Source of the DNA: Paraburkholderia sp. C35
GTDB lineage: Bacteria; Pseudomonadota; Gammaproteobacteria; Burkholderiales; Burkholderiaceae
Length of the DNA stretch: 64,000 nt
Assembly (NCBI RefSeq): GCF_003121405.1
Contig: NZ_QBUY01000029.1
Coordinates: forward strand, 1 to 64,000
Direction: 5' to 3'
Shown here one piece after another: positions 17,852 to 26,369 of the stretch. Below the pieces are notes generated by a model. That model was not told where the DNA came from. It did no database searches and saw nothing but the letters and a program-made list of their open reading frames with translations. The stretch's first letter is position 1. Each line of letters opens with the position of its first letter. Position numbers and translations under genes: made by a program.

Positions 17852-18181
17852 ATGAGCACGAAGCCCAACCCGAAAACCACCGAACTCGACGTCGACGCAA
17901 TCCACAAGGCGCTGGCCAATCCGGCGCGCCGCGTGATTCTCGCGAAGCTGCGCGAGCCGGAGAAGTACTTTCCGACTCAGGAGCTGTCGTACGACCACGG
18001 CGTCTGCGCCGGCCAGTTCGACGATTGCTGTGGCCTGTCGCAGTCCACGGTATCCGCGCACCTCGCAGCCTTGCAGCGTGCGGGGCTGATCACGTCGAAA
18101 CGTGTCGGTCAATGGGTGTTCTTCAAGCGCAACGAGGCCGTCATTCAGGCGTTCCTCTCGCACATGAACGCGGATCTCTGA
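17852..18181 (+). CDS. ArsR-family winged-helix regulator with cysteine cluster
   Basis: A 109-residue ArsR-type DNA-binding protein: LANPARRVILAKL at the start of the domain, then the recognition region GLSQSTVSAHLAALQRAGL and a wing with RVGQWVFFKRN. Cys52, Cys59 and Cys60 lie just before the recognition helix, suggesting a thiol or electrophile sensor. It is 76 bp upstream of, and co-directional with, an old-yellow-enzyme gene. By analogy with NemR/NemA it may repress that gene until an electrophile modifies the cysteines. Confidence 0.85.
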   Translation: MSTKPNPKTTELDVDAIHKALANPARRVILAKLREPEKYFPTQELSYDHGVCAGQFDDCCGLSQSTVSAHLAALQRAGLITSKRVGQWVFFKRNEAVIQAFLSHMNADL

Positions 18182-18257
18182 CGCACGTCTCGCGTCTTCG
18201 CTTTTTCCGAATGCAGTTCGACACAACGGGCCATGCGCCCGCAAGGATTGAATCACT

Positions 18258-19319
18258 ATGCCGACACTTTTCGACCCGCTCCAGATTGGCGACCTCACGC
18301 TGAAGAACCGTATCGTGATGGCGCCGCTCACGCGTCAACGCGCTGGCGACGTGCGTGTGCCCAATGCGCTGATGGCGAAGTACTACGCCGAACGCGCGAC
18401 GGCGGGCCTGATCATTTCCGAAGCCACTTCCGTCACGCCGCAAGGCCTCGGCTATGCAGACACGCCGGGCATCTGGTCGGACGAGCAGGTGGAAGGCTGG
18501 AAGCTGGTGACGGACGCCGTCCACAAGGAAGGCGGCAAGATCTTCCTGCAACTGTGGCACGTCGGCCGCGTGTCGGACCCGGTGTTCCTGAACGGCGAAC
18601 TGCCCGTTGCACCGAGCGCGATTGCGCCCGAAGGCAACGTGAGCCTCGTGCGTCCGCAACGTCCGTTCGTCACGCCGCGCGCACTCGACATCTCGGAGAT
18701 CCCGGGCATCGTCGCTGCGTATCGCAAGGGCGCGGAGAACGCGAAGAAGGCTGGCTTCGACGGCGTCGAAGTGCATGGCGCGAACGGCTATCTGCTCGAC
18801 CAGTTCCTGCAGGACAGCACCAACAAGCGCAGCGACGCTTACGGCGGCTCGATTGAAAACCGTGCACGTCTGCTGCTCGAAGTGACGGATGCGTGTATCG
18901 ATGTATGGGGCGCGGATCGCGTCGGCATGCACCTCGCGCCGCGCGGCGACGCACACACGATGGGCGATTCCGATGCAGCCGCTACGTTCGGTTACGTCGC
19001 GCGTGAACTGGGCAAGCGCAAGATCGCGTTCATCGCGGCACGCGAAGCGCTCGGCGACGACCGCCTTGGCCCGCAACTGAAGAAGGCGTTCGGCGGCGTG
19101 TACATCGCCAACGAAAACTTCACGAAGGACAGCGCGCAAAAGCTGCTGGACTCGGGCGAAGCTGACGCCGTGGCATGGGGCAAGCTGTACATCGCGAATC
19201 CGGACCTCGTGCGCCGTTTCGAACTGGACGCGGCGCTGAACGCGCCCGTTCCCGCGACGTTCTATGCGGAAGGCGAAGAAGGTTACACGGACTATCCGGC
19301 GCTGGAAGTGGTTAGCTGA
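18258..19319 (+). CDS. nemA: Old yellow enzyme, N-ethylmaleimide reductase-type alkene reductase
   Basis: A 353-residue FMN flavoprotein of the OYE family that reduces activated C=C bonds and nitro compounds with NAD(P)H in the cytoplasm. Visible signatures are NRIVMAPLTRQRA, QLWHVGRVS and the substrate-binding pair His173/Asn176 in VEVHGANGYLLDQF. AGGATTG precedes the ATG. Downstream is a strong terminator. It is paired with an ArsR-type regulator carrying three cysteines, which suggests electrophile-inducible expression. Confidence 0.92.
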   Translation: MPTLFDPLQIGDLTLKNRIVMAPLTRQRAGDVRVPNALMAKYYAERATAGLIISEATSVTPQGLGYADTPGIWSDEQVEGWKLVTDAVHKEGGKIFLQLWHVGRVSDPVFLNGELPVAPSAIAPEGNVSLVRPQRPFVTPRALDISEIPGIVAAYRKGAENAKKAGFDGVEVHGANGYLLDQFLQDSTNKRSDAYGGSIENRARLLLEVTDACIDVWGADRVGMHLAPRGDAHTMGDSDAAATFGYVARELGKRKIAFIAAREALGDDRLGPQLKKAFGGVYIANENFTKDSAQKLLDSGEADAVAWGKLYIANPDLVRRFELDAALNAPVPATFYAEGEEGYTDYPALEVVS

Positions 19320-19355
19320 TTCTGTATCGGACGGTATCGTCCGGTAGCAATACAA

Positions 19356-19389
19356 ACGCGGCGGAAAGCTCTTTCCGTCGCGTTTTTTT
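19356..19389 (+). terminator. Rho-independent terminator after nemA
   Basis: ACGCGGCGGAAAG pairs with CTTTCCGTCGCGT around a two-base CT loop (minor mismatch), followed by a run of seven T. It begins 37 bp after the nemA stop and also lies just beyond the stop of the convergent GNAT gene. Confidence 0.88.
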
Positions 19390-19400
19390 ACGCCCGGCTT

Positions 19401-19946
19401 TTATGCCTGCTCTACAGGCTTCACCGCGCGCCGCATGAACACCCGCTTCGTCTCATCGACACCGCGCGCGATGCGCAGCTTGCGAATACGCAACAGGGCC
19501 GCGTCGAGTTCATCGTCCGCCAGCACGCTGAAGCCGAGCCGCTGGTAATACGGCGCATTCCACGGCACGTGCCGGAAGGTCGACAGTTCGACCTGCGCGA
19601 TGCCCGCCTCGCGTGCCCTTTCATCGACCTGATCGAGCAGCGCTGCACCAATACGCCTGCCCGCGTGCTGCGGCACGACGTCGAGCGCTTCGACGTAGAT
19701 GCGCGCGGGCAGCATCGCGAACATCACGAAGCCCGCGCATTCGCCGCCGCACTCCGCGATGACCACTTCCTTTGCCCTCACCTTCTTCAGCACGAACGGC
19801 GCGTCCATCGGGCGCGCTGCCGCAATGCCCGTCAACCCGACGCTGACAAAGCGCTGCGCCGCCTCGTATTCGACGACGCGGATCGACGGAACATCGTCGG
19901 GCACGGCGAGACGGTAGTGGACGGCGGGCGCTTCCATCGCGTTCAT
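19401..19946 (-). CDS. GNAT-family N-acetyltransferase
   Basis: A 181-residue acetyltransferase with the acetyl-CoA motif A region VVPQHAGRRIGAALLDQV and the later segment NAPYYQRLGFSVL. Family members transfer acetyl from CoA to an amine; the substrate cannot be predicted. No strong ribosome-binding site distinguishes the first ATG from one four codons later. It is convergent with nemA. Confidence 0.82.
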   Translation of the reverse strand: MNAMEAPAVHYRLAVPDDVPSIRVVEYEAAQRFVSVGLTGIAAARPMDAPFVLKKVRAKEVVIAECGGECAGFVMFAMLPARIYVEALDVVPQHAGRRIGAALLDQVDERAREAGIAQVELSTFRHVPWNAPYYQRLGFSVLADDELDAALLRIRKLRIARGVDETKRVFMRRAVKPVEQA

Positions 19947-20012
19947 GAGTGAAGTCTGAGCGGACAGTTTGACACTGCTTGCCCATGCAACTCAAGGCGT
20001 GCGCCACGCCGA

Positions 20013-20052
20013 TATAATCCAGCGACAGACCTTCCCGCACAGGAGTCGCTCG
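20013..20052 (+). promoter_or_regulatory. -10 element and ribosome-binding site of a small upstream ORF
   Basis: A perfect TATAAT at 20013-20018 lies 40 bp before the small ORF, and AGGAG at 20041-20045 is well placed for it. No good -35 sits at 17 bp. The transcript would include the 30-codon ORF and the FUSC gene. Confidence 0.5.
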
Positions 20053-20145
20053 ATGGCACTTTCCGGTCTTCCCGTCTTCGCACTCGCAGTCGTCCTTGCA
20101 GCCGGTTCGCCCGTCCAGGGCATTGCGGCGCGCGCCACACACTAA
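20053..20145 (+). CDS. Possible 30-residue hydrophobic small protein or leader peptide
   Basis: ATG at 20053 with AGGAG eight bases upstream opens a 30-codon frame ending TAA at 20143-20145. The product begins MALSGLPVFALAVVLAAG, a hydrophobic, signal-like stretch, and ends ARATH. It is 30 bp before the FUSC start. It could be a leader peptide, a one-helix membrane protein or a remnant signal peptide. I do not recognise it. Confidence 0.45.
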   Translation: MALSGLPVFALAVVLAAGSPVQGIAARATH

Positions 20146-20175
20146 ACCCGCCTTCTCTCCCTCAACGAGGTCCGC

Positions 20176-21330
20176 ATGCGCCCACGCATGTTCACGCAGA
20201 TCGGCCGCGACGCGCTGCATGCGCTCGGCCGCGAGCTGGCCGCCTGGAAGCCGACCACAGAGCGCGCCCTGTTTGGCGTCGAGGCGATGATCTCGGTCGT
20301 GCTGTCGGTGGCGCTCGCGCATCTGCTGCATCTGCCCTATACGTGGTGGGCCGCGATCAGCGGCTTCGCGGTGATGCAGACGCGCTTCTCGGCGTCTGCG
20401 CAGCGTGCGCTGCATCGCGTGCTCGGCACAATACTCGGCGCCCTGCTCGGCGCGGTGATCGGCCCGCTGATCGGCGATCGTCCGTGGCTGTTCGTGCCCG
20501 TGCTGGGCCTGATCGGCGGCTTCTGCGTGTATCGCGGGAATGGTTCGTCGGCGTCGTATGCGTGGGTGCTGGGCGGCATCACGTGGGTGATGGTCACGTT
20601 CGAGGCACACACGCTGCTTACTTTCCGCCCAACCGCGTCGTTCGCGATGCTGCGAGTCGCCGAGGTGTGCGTCGGCGTGTTCGCCTGCCTCGTGGTGTCG
20701 GGCGCATTTCACTGCGGCATCCGGTGGTGCGAGCGGCATCGGCCTGCATCGAAAGTCGTTGCTGCGGCAACCGCCAACGCGAATGCACTGCCGCCCACCT
20801 TCGAAACGCTACGCCACGCGCGCATGGTACTGGGCGTGCAGGCGGGCATCGCGGTGGCGATTCTCGCGGCACTTACCTATACGTTCGATCTGCCAGGCTT
20901 CGCACAGGCGCTCGTGACGACCATCGCCGTGATGATCCTGCCGCCAAGCTCGGTCATCGTGCGCTCGCAGAAACCGGTCGCCGACAAGATGGTGCAACGC
21001 GTGATCGGCTGCCTGATTGCGGGCGCCGTCGGCGTCGCGCTGCTGCCGCTGATGCACGGCCAGATCGTGCCCTGCCTGCTCGCGCTGGCGGCGGGTATCT
21101 GGGCGGGCTGCCACGTGCAGACGGGCAAGGAAGGCGCGAGCTACATCGGCCGGCAATTCACGATCGCGTTCATCATGGTGTTCGTGCAGGACCATGCATG
21201 GTCCGCCGATCCGCACCCCGCGATGCTGCGGCTCGCGGGCATTCTCACGGGCATCGCGATTCTCACGTGTGTGATGCTGATCGCGTCGCGCCTGTCGTTC
21301 CTGCCCGCGTCCGAGGAAGCCACGCCGTAA
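20176..21330 (+). CDS. FUSC-family inner membrane protein
   Basis: A 384-residue integral membrane protein with two blocks of hydrophobic helices (about 37-180 and 218-375) separated by a short cytoplasmic segment. This layout is typical of the fusaric-acid-resistance/aromatic-acid-exporter superfamily. The N-terminal helix context PYTWWAAISGFAVMQ is characteristic. Such proteins act as efflux components, often with a membrane-fusion partner; none is adjacent. GAGG precedes the ATG. The substrate is unknown. Confidence 0.83.
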   Translation: MRPRMFTQIGRDALHALGRELAAWKPTTERALFGVEAMISVVLSVALAHLLHLPYTWWAAISGFAVMQTRFSASAQRALHRVLGTILGALLGAVIGPLIGDRPWLFVPVLGLIGGFCVYRGNGSSASYAWVLGGITWVMVTFEAHTLLTFRPTASFAMLRVAEVCVGVFACLVVSGAFHCGIRWCERHRPASKVVAAATANANALPPTFETLRHARMVLGVQAGIAVAILAALTYTFDLPGFAQALVTTIAVMILPPSSVIVRSQKPVADKMVQRVIGCLIAGAVGVALLPLMHGQIVPCLLALAAGIWAGCHVQTGKEGASYIGRQFTIAFIMVFVQDHAWSADPHPAMLRLAGILTGIAILTCVMLIASRLSFLPASEEATP

Positions 21331-21363
21331 ACGCTGCGCGGCGGCCGTTCGGTCCAATCCGGC

Positions 21364-21705
21364 TCAAGGCTCGCCGAACAGCGCCTCGCACAGTTCCCGC
21401 CCTTCGGCCGTCAGCGACGCCGAGCCGCGCCCTTCGTCGTCCATCTGCACGGCGACCACGCCCGCCGATTGCAATTGCGTGAAATAGCGCCGCAGCGTGC
21501 TCATGGGCAGATCGGCGCGCTTGCTGATCTTCGCGAGCGACCACGCCTTGTCGGGCGATTCGCGCGACGCTTCCCAGAGCAGCATCAGCAACTGCTCGAC
21601 GGTGGGATCGAGGTCGTTATCGTCGTCATCGTCTTCGCAATGCTTGTCGTGTGCCGAGTCATTCGGATTCAATCCCGTTCTCCTGTCGATCAAACGTCTG
21701 CTCAT
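21364..21705 (-). CDS. Small winged-helix DNA-binding protein coupled to the MocR gene
   Basis: A 113-residue protein: a very acidic linker (DKHCEDDDDDNDLD), then a MarR/PadR-like winged helix (LLMLLWEASRESPDK, ISKRADLPMSTLRRYF, DDEGRGSASLTAEG). Its ATG overlaps the TGA of the MocR gene in ATGA, implying translational coupling. A longer upstream frame is only the MocR coding region read in another frame. Pairing with a MocR regulator suggests joint control, possibly of the molybdoenzyme gene divergent from MocR. Confidence 0.75.
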   Translation of the reverse strand: MSRRLIDRRTGLNPNDSAHDKHCEDDDDDNDLDPTVEQLLMLLWEASRESPDKAWSLAKISKRADLPMSTLRRYFTQLQSAGVVAVQMDDEGRGSASLTAEGRELCEALFGEP

Positions 21706-23129
21706 CGGCGCATGCTGGCGGCGGCCAGCTTGCCGACCGTCACCAGCGCGCTCTCGATTTCCGGCGACCATGCATAACTGTAATTCAAGCGGATGCAATG
21801 GCTGTATCCGTCCGTGGTCGAAAACATGTAACCCGGACCGACCGTGATGCCATGCTCCAGCGCGAGCTTGTAGAGCTGCATCGAATCGACGCCTGGCGGC
21901 AGTTCGACCCACAGCACGTAACCGCCCATCGGATGCGACACGCGTGTGCCTTCGGGAAAGAAGCGCGTGACCATCGTCGTCATCAGTTTCGCGCGCTGCG
22001 CGAGGCCCTTGCGCAGCTTGCGCAGATGATGCTCGTAGCCATCCTGCTTCAGATACTCGGCAATCGCGAGCTGCGGGATCGACGGCGTGGTGAGCGTGTT
22101 GAGGAACTTGAGCTTTTCGACCTGCTCGCGATAGCGCCCCGGCATCGCCCAGCCGATCCGGTACGCCGACGTCAGCGTCTTCGAAAACGACCCACAGTGC
22201 AGCACCAGCCCTTTCCTGTCGTAGTTCTTGAGCGCGCTGGGGTGCACGTCGCCGAAGTACAGTTCGTGATACACGTCGTTTTCGATCACAGGCACGTCAT
22301 GCTTCGCCAGCAGTTTGACGAGTTCGCGCTTCTTCTCGTCCGGCATCTGGAAACCGAGCGGATTCTGGAAGTTCGGCATCACCATGCAGGCGGCGATCTT
22401 GCGCTTGTCGAGTATCTGCGCGAGCGCGCCGAGATCGATGCCTTCGCGCGGGTGCGTTGCCACTTCGATGGCCCGCATGCCCATGCGCTCGATGGCGTGC
22501 AGCATCGCGTAAAAAGTGGGCGATTCGACGGCGACGGTATCGCCCGGCTTCGCCACCGCCTGCAGACAAAGGTTGATCGCTTCCGTGGCACCGACTGTCA
22601 CGACGATCTCGTTCGGATCGACGGCGATGCCGTTCTCCAGATAGCGCCGCGCAATCTGCCGGATCAGGTCGGGATTGCCGGGCGGCAGTTCGTCGGTGAC
22701 GCCCCATTGCGTCTTGCGCCGGCCGATCAGATGCGCGTAACGATTGATCTTCTGGAAGGGATAGAGGCCCGGATCGGGATATGGCGAGCCGAGCGGCACA
22801 GCTTCGTCGCTGCCGATGGAACGCAGCGTGGACAGCACCAGCCGGCTCACGTCCACTTGCGCTGACACGGCGATCGGCTTGGATACGTCCAGTTCCTGTA
22901 CAGGCGGCGGCGCGTCGTTTGCACCGAGGCGCACGAAGTAACCCGATTGCGGGCGGCTCTGGATAATGCCCTTGCTCTCCAGGATCAGATAGGCGCGCAG
23001 CACCGTCGTGATGGAGATCTGCCGGTGCTGGCTGGTCTGCCGCACCGACGGCACGCGCTCGCCCGGCCGGAACACGCCGCGCCGGATCTGCCCTTCGATT
23101 TCCTTCGCCAGTTCTTCGTAAAGCTTCAC
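21702..23129 (-). CDS. MocR-type GntR/aminotransferase PLP-dependent regulator
   Basis: A 475-residue fusion: an N-terminal GntR winged helix (about 1-68; GVFRPGERVPSVRQTS) and a large fold-type I aminotransferase domain. The latter contains NFQNPLGFQMPD and the PLP lysine in GSFSKTLTSAYRIGW near residue 318. MocR proteins use PLP or its adducts as effector. The start is GTG, with AGAGG upstream. It is divergent from the FdhF/YdeP oxidoreductase gene, 193 bp away, and co-translated with the small HTH protein. The target and effector are unknown. Confidence 0.88.
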   Translation of the reverse strand: MKLYEELAKEIEGQIRRGVFRPGERVPSVRQTSQHRQISITTVLRAYLILESKGIIQSRPQSGYFVRLGANDAPPPVQELDVSKPIAVSAQVDVSRLVLSTLRSIGSDEAVPLGSPYPDPGLYPFQKINRYAHLIGRRKTQWGVTDELPPGNPDLIRQIARRYLENGIAVDPNEIVVTVGATEAINLCLQAVAKPGDTVAVESPTFYAMLHAIERMGMRAIEVATHPREGIDLGALAQILDKRKIAACMVMPNFQNPLGFQMPDEKKRELVKLLAKHDVPVIENDVYHELYFGDVHPSALKNYDRKGLVLHCGSFSKTLTSAYRIGWAMPGRYREQVEKLKFLNTLTTPSIPQLAIAEYLKQDGYEHHLRKLRKGLAQRAKLMTTMVTRFFPEGTRVSHPMGGYVLWVELPPGVDSMQLYKLALEHGITVGPGYMFSTTDGYSHCIRLNYSYAWSPEIESALVTVGKLAAASMRR

Positions 23130-23322
23130 GGGATGCCTCTAACCTGGGCACAGCGGACGGGCGAAACGCCCAATTTTTGAGCACAGTTCACCGAAAATGC
23201 GCCCTTCGGTGGATAACAGTCGCAACTGTACTCTTTTTCTATCGCGCATTGTGTACACACCGGCTACGCGTATTCCCCACTACCCTTGCTTCAACATCAA
23301 GTCACACCGGACGCAAGAACAC
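23130..23322. promoter_or_regulatory. Divergent mocR / fdhF-like promoter region
   Basis: 193 bp between two divergent starts. It contains the perfect 10-bp palindrome TGTGTACACA at 23250-23259 and a nearby ACTGTAC. These are reasonable candidates for the MocR operator, because MocR proteins commonly bind between their own gene and the divergent target. No clear -10/-35 pair was found. Confidence 0.45.
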
Positions 23323-25644
23323 ATGGACAAGACCAGCACGAAACCGGGCCGCATCGAACCGTACACGGGGCCTGCCGCTGGATGGGGCGCATTGAAGTAC
23401 GTCGCGATCAATCTCGTCAAGGAGAAGGTCGCCGGGGGCAAGTACAAGACGCTGTTCAAGCAGAACCAGCCGGACGGCTTCGACTGCCCCGGCTGTGCGT
23501 GGCCGGACCGCCAGCATGCGTCGACCTTCGAGTTCTGTGAAAACGGCGTGAAGGCGGTGGCAGCGGAAGCGACCAGCAAGCGCGTGACGCCTGCGTTCTT
23601 CGCGCAGCACACGGTTGACGAACTGATGAAGCAGGATGACTACACGCTCGAACAGCATGGTCGCCTGACCGATCCGATGGTGTTCGATCCGCTGACGGAC
23701 AAGTACAAGTCCATTTCGTGGGACGCCGCGTATCAGCTGATCGCAAAGCATCTGAAGGGACTGGACAGCCCGCACCGCGCCGCGTTCTACACGTCGGGCC
23801 GCGCGAGCAACGAAGCCGCGTTCCTGTACCAGCTGTTCGTGCGGATGTACGGCACCAACAATTTCCCCGATTGCTCGAACATGTGCCACGAGGCGACGAG
23901 CCGCGGTTTGCCGACTACCGTCGGCATCGGCAAGGGTACGGTGTTGCTGGAAGACTTCGAGCACGCCGACACGCTGATGATCTTCGGCCAGAACCCGGCG
24001 ACGAATCACCCACGCATGCTCAACGAACTGCGTGATGCGGCGAAGCGCGGCGCGACCATCGTGTCGATCAACCCGCTGCGCGAGCGCGGTCTCGAACGGT
24101 TCGCCAGCCCGCAACACGTGGCGGACATGCTGACGTCGGGTGTGCAGATCGCGTCGACGTTCATCCAGCCGAAGATCGGCGGCGACTTTGCGCTGATCAA
24201 GGGCGTGGCCAAGCGCGTGGTGGAACTCGACGATCTCGCCATCGAACAGAACACCGAGCGTGTGCTCGACGTTGCGTTCATCGAAGAGCACACGGCGAAC
24301 TTCGCTGCCTTCGCCGACGATCTGCGCGCGCAAAGCTGGGCAGCGCTGGAAGAAGAATCGGGCGTGCCGCGTGAAGACATCGAGAACCTCGCGCGCATCT
24401 ATGCGAACGGCAAGCGCGTGATTGCGACGTGGGGCATGGGCATCACGCAGCACAAGCATTCGGTGCCGACGGTGCACATGCTGTCGAACCTGATGCTGAT
24501 GCGCGGCAATATCGGCCGTCTGGGCGCCGGTTTGTGCCCGGTGCGCGGCCACTCGAACGTACAGGGCAACCGCACGGTCGGCATCGAAGAAAAGCCTACC
24601 GATGCGTTTCTCGACCGTCTTGGCAAGGTGTTCGATTTCGAGCCGCCGCGCGGGCATGGTTACGACGTGGTCGAAACGATCGAAGCGATGCTCGAAGGGC
24701 ATGTGAAGGTGTTCATCGGGCTGGGCGGCAATTTCTCGATTGCGACGCCGGACACACCGCGCACGTGGGACGCGCTGCGCGCATGCGATCTGACGGTGCA
24801 CATCACGACCAAGCTGAATCGCAGCCATCTGGTGCATGGTCGCGAAGCGCTGATTCTGCCGACACTCGGGCGCACCGAGATCGATCTGCAGAATGGTGTT
24901 GCGCAGGGCGTGACGGTCGAAGACTCGATGAGCATGGTGCACGTGTCGTATGGCATGAACAAGCCGGCGTCGGAGAATCTGGTGTCGGAAACGCGCATGG
25001 TCGCTGAGATCGCGCACGCAACGCTGGGTAGCGCGAAGGTGGACTGGCTCGCTTACGCGAATGATTACGCGAAGGTTCGCGATGCGATTGAGTGGTCTGT
25101 CGACGGATTTTTCGAGTACAACAAGCGGATCGAGCAGCCTGGTGGATTTCATTTGCGCGTGGCTTCGCGCGAGCGCGACTGGAAGACGGGCACGGGCAAG
25201 GCGAACTTTGTCGTACATCAGATCCAGCGCGATACGCCGATTCAGCGTGCGAAGAGGTTGCACGGCGAGCGTGCGATGACGTTGATGACTACGCGGTCGC
25301 ATGACCAGTACAACACCACGATTTATGCACTCGATGATCGTTATCGGGGTGTGTATAACCAGCGGCGTGTTGTGTTTGCCAATGCTGCGGATATGGCTAT
25401 GCTGGGATTTAAGGCCGGTGACTGGGTCGATATGGAAACCATCTGGGATGATGGGATCGAGCGGCGAGCCGAGCGGTTCTTACTCGTTGAGTATGATATT
25501 CCGCGTGGGTGTTTGGGTGCTTATTATCCGGAGACTAATCCGTTGGTGCCGCTGTCTAGTACCGCTGATGTTTGCAATACGCCGACTTCCAAGTCGATTC
25601 CGGTTTTGTTGCATGCTTCTGTTGAAGTCGCTGTCGCTGCTTGA
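23323..25644 (+). CDS. FdhF/YdeP-family molybdopterin oxidoreductase
   Basis: A 773-residue protein related to formate dehydrogenase alpha subunits but of the YdeP type. It has an N-terminal Cys pair (GFDCPGCAWPD), then molybdopterin-binding blocks (TSGRASNEAAFL, DCSNMCHEATSRGL, GQNPATNHPRML) and a C-terminal cofactor domain (TTRSHDQYNTTIYALDDRYR). No Tat signal is seen, so it is probably cytoplasmic. The reaction is unknown; E. coli YdeP is linked to acid resistance. A longer frame upstream lacks family similarity. The last 190 codons use noticeably more T- and G-ending codons than the rest. Confidence 0.88.
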   Translation: MDKTSTKPGRIEPYTGPAAGWGALKYVAINLVKEKVAGGKYKTLFKQNQPDGFDCPGCAWPDRQHASTFEFCENGVKAVAAEATSKRVTPAFFAQHTVDELMKQDDYTLEQHGRLTDPMVFDPLTDKYKSISWDAAYQLIAKHLKGLDSPHRAAFYTSGRASNEAAFLYQLFVRMYGTNNFPDCSNMCHEATSRGLPTTVGIGKGTVLLEDFEHADTLMIFGQNPATNHPRMLNELRDAAKRGATIVSINPLRERGLERFASPQHVADMLTSGVQIASTFIQPKIGGDFALIKGVAKRVVELDDLAIEQNTERVLDVAFIEEHTANFAAFADDLRAQSWAALEEESGVPREDIENLARIYANGKRVIATWGMGITQHKHSVPTVHMLSNLMLMRGNIGRLGAGLCPVRGHSNVQGNRTVGIEEKPTDAFLDRLGKVFDFEPPRGHGYDVVETIEAMLEGHVKVFIGLGGNFSIATPDTPRTWDALRACDLTVHITTKLNRSHLVHGREALILPTLGRTEIDLQNGVAQGVTVEDSMSMVHVSYGMNKPASENLVSETRMVAEIAHATLGSAKVDWLAYANDYAKVRDAIEWSVDGFFEYNKRIEQPGGFHLRVASRERDWKTGTGKANFVVHQIQRDTPIQRAKRLHGERAMTLMTTRSHDQYNTTIYALDDRYRGVYNQRRVVFANAADMAMLGFKAGDWVDMETIWDDGIERRAERFLLVEYDIPRGCLGAYYPETNPLVPLSSTADVCNTPTSKSIPVLLHASVEVAVAA

Positions 25645-25713
25645 AGTTGGGTTTTTCTTGCTGGCGCTGGGTGGCTGGGTTGTTCGGCTGTTCGTTCGCT
25701 GGCGTCCGCTTAT

Positions 25714-26343
25714 TGTTAGTGGTCTGCTAGTGTTGCCCCTGTGCGGGGCAGCACCTACTTTTCTTTGCCGCGGCAAAGAAAAGTAGGCAAAAGAAAGCCG
25801 CTGAACACCGCCAGTTCTTGTAGTTGCCTGCGGGTCCCCCACCGGTCCTATCCTTCACACGGCATCAATCTTCTTGATGCCCGCTGCCAGCGCTCTTTAA
25901 GAGCGCATCACCCGCTTCTGACTCCCGCGTCTCATTGGACCTTACCAGTCTGTCCACGGCCGCCCAGGTGGCAAACGGTGTGTCGGCTTTCGCGCCTTAC
26001 ACGCATCACTCCGGACTGAAAAGCAAAGGCGGTGTCTCTTGTAGGATCGCCGACGCATAGTGCGCGACAACCTACACACCGTTTGCCACCTGGGCTGCGG
26101 TAACGGTTCGTTGCCGCTCGCTGCACTACGGGTGATTGGAGTGGGGTAGGCGACTATTCGAAGCGTGGGCAACGGGCGATGACTGAGAGGTTGCCGTGTG
26201 AAGGATAGGAACCGTTGGGGGCCCGCAGGCAGTGACCGGAGTGGGTGGTGTTAGCCCGCTTTCTTTTGCCTACTTTTCTTTGCGGCGGCAAAGAAAAGTA
26301 GGTGCCGCCCCGCACAGGGGCAACGCATGAAGCACCACTAACA
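25714..26343. repeat. Imperfect inverted-repeat element, about 630 bp
   Basis: The outer arms, about 25714-25864 and 26190-26343, are near reverse complements: GCCCCTGTGCGGGGC, CTACTTTTCTTTGC, GGCAAAAGAAAGC and CCTATCCTTCACACGGCA recur in inverted order. Each arm carries its own palindrome (TTTCTTTGCCGCGGCAAAGAAA on the left, split here only by the central CGCG). An inner pair, AGGTGGCAAACGGTGTG (about 25966-25982) and CACACCGTTTGCCACCT (26076-26092), is also inverted. The arms resemble dispersed palindromic repeats of Burkholderiaceae. There is no transposase, so this looks like a REP/BIME-like composite rather than an insertion sequence. The rest of 25645-26369 holds nothing recognisable. 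Confidence 0.85.
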
Positions 26344-26369
26344 ACACGCGGATGCCAGCGCAAAAACCC

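Noticed and set aside
23302..25302. A 666-codon minus-strand frame opposite the molybdoenzyme gene
   Set aside because: Arg/His-rich with no motif; the plus strand carries a full molybdopterin oxidoreductase.
25741..26363. Short frames inside the repeat that read like YFSLPRQRKVG
   Set aside because: They are translations of the palindromic repeat arms, not proteins; the same string appears on both strands because the arms are inverted.
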